From a virus, in IMG/VR virus record IMGVR_UViG_3300032287_001952, positions 1-64,000 of that record: a DNA stretch of 64,000 bases, one strand, 5' to 3'. Under the pieces are notes generated by a model. That model was given only the letters and a program-made list of their open reading frames with translations. It ran no database searches and was not told the origin of the DNA. Position numbers and translations under genes: made by a program. Below are positions 60,910 through 64,000 of the stretch, piece after piece. The stretch's first letter is position 1, and every line of letters begins with the position of its first letter.

Positions 60910-61421
60910 TAGTAGGTCTCGTTGTATTCGTTGACTTCCTCGACACGCTCGTTGTACTCGAGAGCAATCTCTGTGTCGCCTACTTTCAATTCAAACTCTC
61001 CGTAAGAACCAGCGTTGATCTCCCATCCTCCGTGGTTGTTCTCGAGTAGGTCATAGCAGATACTTTCGACCAGCTCGGAGATCGTAGGAGTCTTGGTAGT
61101 ATAAACCCACTCTTTCTTCTTGGGATTCCAAGTAGACTCGTTGGAAATCAAAGCTCCCTCAACAAGAGTGTCCTTAACAGCATCTGTAAGGGCAACTCTC
61201 ACTCTGTTAGCTTCGGCACCACGGAAGAACTCTGGCTCTTCCATCTGTCCAGAGTCACCACTACCATCAAATTGCACCTCAACGAATGAGATGTTGTGGG
61301 CAGATAGTGCACTGAACAACAAGGGTTTGTTGTACTTGATTCGTGAGCTGGCGTTCTTCATAACTTTTGCTTTCATAGTGGACGCAATTTTCTCCACTGC
61401 TTTCATAATATCTTTAGGCAT
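60909..61421 (-). CDS. DUF6878-like phage protein, 170 aa
   Basis: The order VQFDGSGDSGQME, LVESICYDLLENNHGGWEIN and GSYGEFELKV is that of DUF6878 proteins. SD AAAGGA. Role unknown. Shares a GDSG-like turn and an HGGWEIN motif that may form an active or binding site. Confidence 0.75.
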   Translation of the reverse strand: MPKDIMKAVEKIASTMKAKVMKNASSRIKYNKPLLFSALSAHNISFVEVQFDGSGDSGQMEEPEFFRGAEANRVRVALTDAVKDTLVEGALISNESTWNPKKKEWVYTTKTPTISELVESICYDLLENNHGGWEINAGSYGEFELKVGDTEIALEYNERVEEVNEYNETY

Positions 61422-61442
61422 AGTATCAATATCCTTTCTTTG

Positions 61443-62795
61443 TTAGTGAGCAATCGCCCCAATAAGTTGAGGACCGCATTTGGCTTGTCCTTGTGCAACT
61501 TGTTTGAGGTAGGTGACCGCATCTTCAATACGTTTGTACATAACAGCCTTGGCCTTGATGGCTAACGCCTTGGCCTCGGCAGTAAGATGTGCGTAGCAAT
61601 TATCACGCTGACCATCAGTAACGCATCCGTCGCAGACCCAGAGCACTGGCTCGTTCTGGAAACGCTTGGCCTTGATCGCCCAGCGTAGAGCTGGTCCGTC
61701 AACACCATTACCACCACCACGACGCTTGGGTAACTTGTCGATCATCTTGCCGTCCTTGGCTAGTATCCAGAAGTTGGGTACGTCCTTGGTACCCGGTGCG
61801 TGGGAGTAGAGTGCGATAGTAGCCCCAGGTGCTGCGTTAAGTATCTTGAGTACGTCCTCACTCTCGACGCCCATAGAACCAGAGCCGTCGATCAATACGA
61901 CACCGCCAGAGTTACGCTTCGTCCGATCAAAGATCCGACGATACGGGTCAGTCAGCATACGATGGATACGCCGAGGGTTGCGACCCGTAGGAGAGGCCAG
62001 CTTGATCTTGCCAAGGTTGCCGTTGTGCATCTTGACTAGAGGGGCTGAGCCTTCGCACAAGTCTGCGAACTTGGCGGTCATATCAGAATTGGCGTGGTCG
62101 GATGGCCTACGATTACGGAACGATGGAACTCTGCCAGTCTCCTTGGCAAGCTCGATGCACTTGTCTAGTAGCATCGCAATACGTTCGCTAATAGCAAAGC
62201 CACGGGTCATCATCTTGGAACGTGAACCAGCGATGGTTTTGTCCGACGTAAGATCGGACGAATACTTCTCAAGAACCTCATCGATAGACTCTGCAAGATT
62301 GCAGATGGACTCGAACATACTGAAGTCGTCGATTTCCGTACAAGCTTTCTTGACGCCACCAACCCAGTCCTTCCAACCAGCAGTACCAATGACGGCGGAT
62401 GTGCCATATACTAGGCGTGTCATATCCTTGGCTTTCGCACAAGTGTATGCGTTGTTGCCGTCGTTGATGTCTGTTAGATGGGTCTCTGGGTCAAAGCCAA
62501 CCTTCTTCATAGCACGATTGACACGTGCTTCCTCCGCTGCAAGGAGGGAATCGAAGGTAGCGTTTCCTCGTCTGAGCCACGGACGCAAGTCAGATGGACT
62601 CAACCGAACGTGCATCAATTCGTGTGCTCGTATGTGACGAGCTGTTTCGTCGGCGTCCAAGGGGACGTGCATCGTACTAGTAGCAATGCTTGTCTTGGGA
62701 GCACCACGAATGCCAGCACATCGAACGATGTCCCAACACTCATTGACTCCACGTACACCACCGCTCTGTCGTACAAACTCTGGATATACTTTCAT
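61443..62795 (-). CDS. VWA-domain protein with N-terminal HExxH zincin motif
   Basis: 450 aa, SD AAAGGAGG. HELMH (58-62) with a following AEEARVN (about 87-93) resembles a gluzincin site. After a helical middle the VWA domain begins near 298: VVLIDGSGSMG, MIDAS DGSGS (303-307); then PVLWVCDGCV and TDGQRD. It resembles CobT-type VWA partners of MoxR AAA+ proteins. The MoxR-type ATPase is encoded just upstream. Together they may remodel a phage or host complex, or chelate a metal. The peptidase motif points to a protein-cutting role, which is not proven. Confidence 0.8.
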   Translation of the reverse strand: MKVYPEFVRQSGGVRGVNECWDIVRCAGIRGAPKTSIATSTMHVPLDADETARHIRAHELMHVRLSPSDLRPWLRRGNATFDSLLAAEEARVNRAMKKVGFDPETHLTDINDGNNAYTCAKAKDMTRLVYGTSAVIGTAGWKDWVGGVKKACTEIDDFSMFESICNLAESIDEVLEKYSSDLTSDKTIAGSRSKMMTRGFAISERIAMLLDKCIELAKETGRVPSFRNRRPSDHANSDMTAKFADLCEGSAPLVKMHNGNLGKIKLASPTGRNPRRIHRMLTDPYRRIFDRTKRNSGGVVLIDGSGSMGVESEDVLKILNAAPGATIALYSHAPGTKDVPNFWILAKDGKMIDKLPKRRGGGNGVDGPALRWAIKAKRFQNEPVLWVCDGCVTDGQRDNCYAHLTAEAKALAIKAKAVMYKRIEDAVTYLKQVAQGQAKCGPQLIGAIAH

Positions 62796-62828
62796 CGACC
62801 CTCCTTTCAGCGAAGGTTAAAGGTTTAG

Positions 62829-63554
62829 TTAGCTCTTGTTGATCGTGTCGATCTTCGTAGCGTCCAAGAACTCCTTGGCCGACTCACCGAAGATGAGGTA
62901 AGCCGCACGCTCTGCACCGATAGCCTTGCGGAGATTGTCGTAGGCATAGAAGGAACGCAGATCAATACGGCGTTCTCCCAAGTCAGCGGCACGCTCTGCA
63001 TAGGCACGCAAGTCGGGAGACAAGCGATCGAGTGCAGTCTTGTGGGGCTTGTTGACACGAACACGAATCGGGAAGCGGGAACGAATCGCCTCGGGCAATT
63101 CCTCGAGCTGTTCCAGATTCGTAGTCATCACTACGCTGAAGCCTTCAGCGGGAGTCTCGGTCTTACCAGTCTGGGGATTCTCCCAACGGCAAGACTCGGG
63201 GCTGTCAGTCATAGCAAGCAAGGTGGCGAACACGTCACCACCAGCCTTGTCGATCTCATCGACAATCAGCCGACCACCAGTACGCCAAGCCTTAACAGCT
63301 TGACCCTCGTGCCAGCTAAACGTGCCCTTCTCGTTGGGCATCCAAGCACCAGTCACATCGGCATTGGTCATATCTGGCGTGCAGATAAGACGGAATGTCG
63401 GGCGGTCTTGCGTAGCCATCGTGAGACCAGCATACGTCTTGCCAGTTCCAGGAGGTCCGTAAAGGACTAGGCGATTGACGCCAGCCGATAATGCGGTTTC
63501 GATATCCGTCCAACAATCGTTGGATGTCGTAGGTTGTTTCGATTTGGTAGCCAT
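62829..63554 (-). CDS. MoxR/CobS-type AAA+ ATPase
   Basis: 241 aa, SD AAAGGAGG. Walker A GPPGTGKT (33-40), Walker B LIVDEID (96-102), sensor 1 MTTN (about 148) and an arginine finger candidate in AIRSRFP (about 160). N-terminal pattern ADVTGAWMP is like MoxR. Lies in front of the VWA gene. It probably hydrolyses ATP to act on a target held by the VWA protein, as in CobS/CobT and MoxR/VWA pairs. Confidence 0.88.
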   Translation of the reverse strand: MATKSKQPTTSNDCWTDIETALSAGVNRLVLYGPPGTGKTYAGLTMATQDRPTFRLICTPDMTNADVTGAWMPNEKGTFSWHEGQAVKAWRTGGRLIVDEIDKAGGDVFATLLAMTDSPESCRWENPQTGKTETPAEGFSVVMTTNLEQLEELPEAIRSRFPIRVRVNKPHKTALDRLSPDLRAYAERAADLGERRIDLRSFYAYDNLRKAIGAERAAYLIFGESAKEFLDATKIDTINKS

Positions 63555-63572
63555 AGTAGTATCCTCCTTTGT

Positions 63573-63971
63573 TTATTTGTTGTTGTTGTTGTCTGCGTCA
63601 GCTTGAGCTTTCCTCTGCTCGAGCTGTAGTTCTTTCATCTTCTCCCGCATCTTGACCAATGCCTCTGGGACATCGTGTACGGGGAACTCGGCATCCGACA
63701 ATAGGGTCGATGCCATTACCGAAACCATCATACAAGACTTGTGATACTCCTCTTCATCCTTGATGGATAGCAAGGCCAAGGCAGACAAGACGGCACGGAC
63801 TTGATAGCCACGTTGGTCGTTCTTGTGCTCGTTCATTGGTGCGATCTTGTCGAGGATGTTAATGAAAAGATGGTAGAAACTTGCGTCGTTACCATTATCT
63901 TTTCCGTGTACCACTGACATCGAGGGTTGATCCTCGTTGCTGTCTTTGTTGAAGTTGATTCGTCCGCTCAT
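63573..63971 (-). CDS. Hypothetical protein, 132 aa
   Basis: ATG 63971 with AAAGG upstream. Helical, with an Asn/Asp-rich start and a charged end (LQLEQRKAQADADNNNN). Upstream member of the MoxR/VWA operon; it may be the substrate or adaptor of that pair, which is an inference. No family recognised. Confidence 0.65.
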   Translation of the reverse strand: MSGRINFNKDSNEDQPSMSVVHGKDNGNDASFYHLFINILDKIAPMNEHKNDQRGYQVRAVLSALALLSIKDEEEYHKSCMMVSVMASTLLSDAEFPVHDVPEALVKMREKMKELQLEQRKAQADADNNNNK

Positions 63972-64000
63972 AGTTAGTTAGCCTTTCTTGTAGGGGTTGG

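Noticed and set aside
61846-62637. 263-aa ORF antisense to the VWA gene
   Set aside because: No SD, random-looking composition; the opposite strand has clear MIDAS and HELMH motifs.
1-64000. tRNA genes, CRISPR array, integrase/att sites, insertion sequences
   Set aside because: No cloverleaf, regularly spaced repeats, recombinase motif or transposase noticed by eye; a tRNAscan or HMM search would be needed to exclude all.

Overview
The window is a contiguous piece of a tailed double-stranded DNA phage genome, most likely podovirus-like. It carries a PolA-type DNA polymerase, a large terminase, a portal, a scaffold candidate, a major capsid protein, candidate tail tubular/nozzle proteins, several tail-fibre-like proteins and one giant internal virion protein of 4344 residues. 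Host rRNA, tRNA, IS elements, an integrase and CRISPR were not seen. Many genes have good Shine-Dalgarno sequences (AAGGAG-type, especially in the right arm), so the host is probably an SD-using bacterium. Domain styles (SPRY/LamG fibres, 'ATQPxSG' repeats, polyvalent-protein domains) resemble phages of aquatic bacteria, but the host cannot be named from sequence alone. The left edge cuts through a primase-helicase gene.

Layout. (1) Positions 1-10044, minus strand: replication and recombination genes: AEP primase/SF3 helicase (partial), PolA, a run of tiny stop-start-coupled genes, a possible ssDNA-binding protein, a DUF2800-like nuclease split into two frames, an SNF2-type helicase and a RuvC-like resolvase. 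(2) 10045-10175: divergent regulatory gap. (3) 10176-51996, plus strand: virion and lysis genes in the order surface protein, TerL, portal, scaffold, appendage proteins, capsid, lysis cassette (coiled-coil/TM protein, u-spanin-like lipoprotein, membrane protein, CHAP endolysin), tail nozzle, RCC1-repeat fibre, tail adaptor, two more fibre genes, internal virion proteins, the 13-kb giant gene, then a basic protein and a second peptidoglycan hydrolase. (4) 52048-53103: a small zone where strands switch and genes overlap antisense. (5) 53076-63971, minus strand: cytosine-C5 methyltransferase, GP88-like protein, about twenty small conserved phage genes, and a MoxR-type AAA+ ATPase next to a VWA protein that also has an HELMH zinc-protease motif.

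The most unusual content is inside and around the giant gene. It encodes a polyvalent protein with a HipA/PI3K-like kinase fold candidate and an ADP-ribosyltransferase (ART-PolyVal) candidate, separated by four copies of a short motif of the form L-G/N-A-A-M/L-P that sits at domain borders. An 86-residue ORF with its own SD lies in the +1 frame exactly where the giant frame is a low-complexity Arg/Gly/Pro linker. A second overprinted ORF, recognisable as a conserved phage family, lies inside the cytosine methyltransferase gene. Functional names come from recognition of motifs and family patterns by eye; no database search was run.
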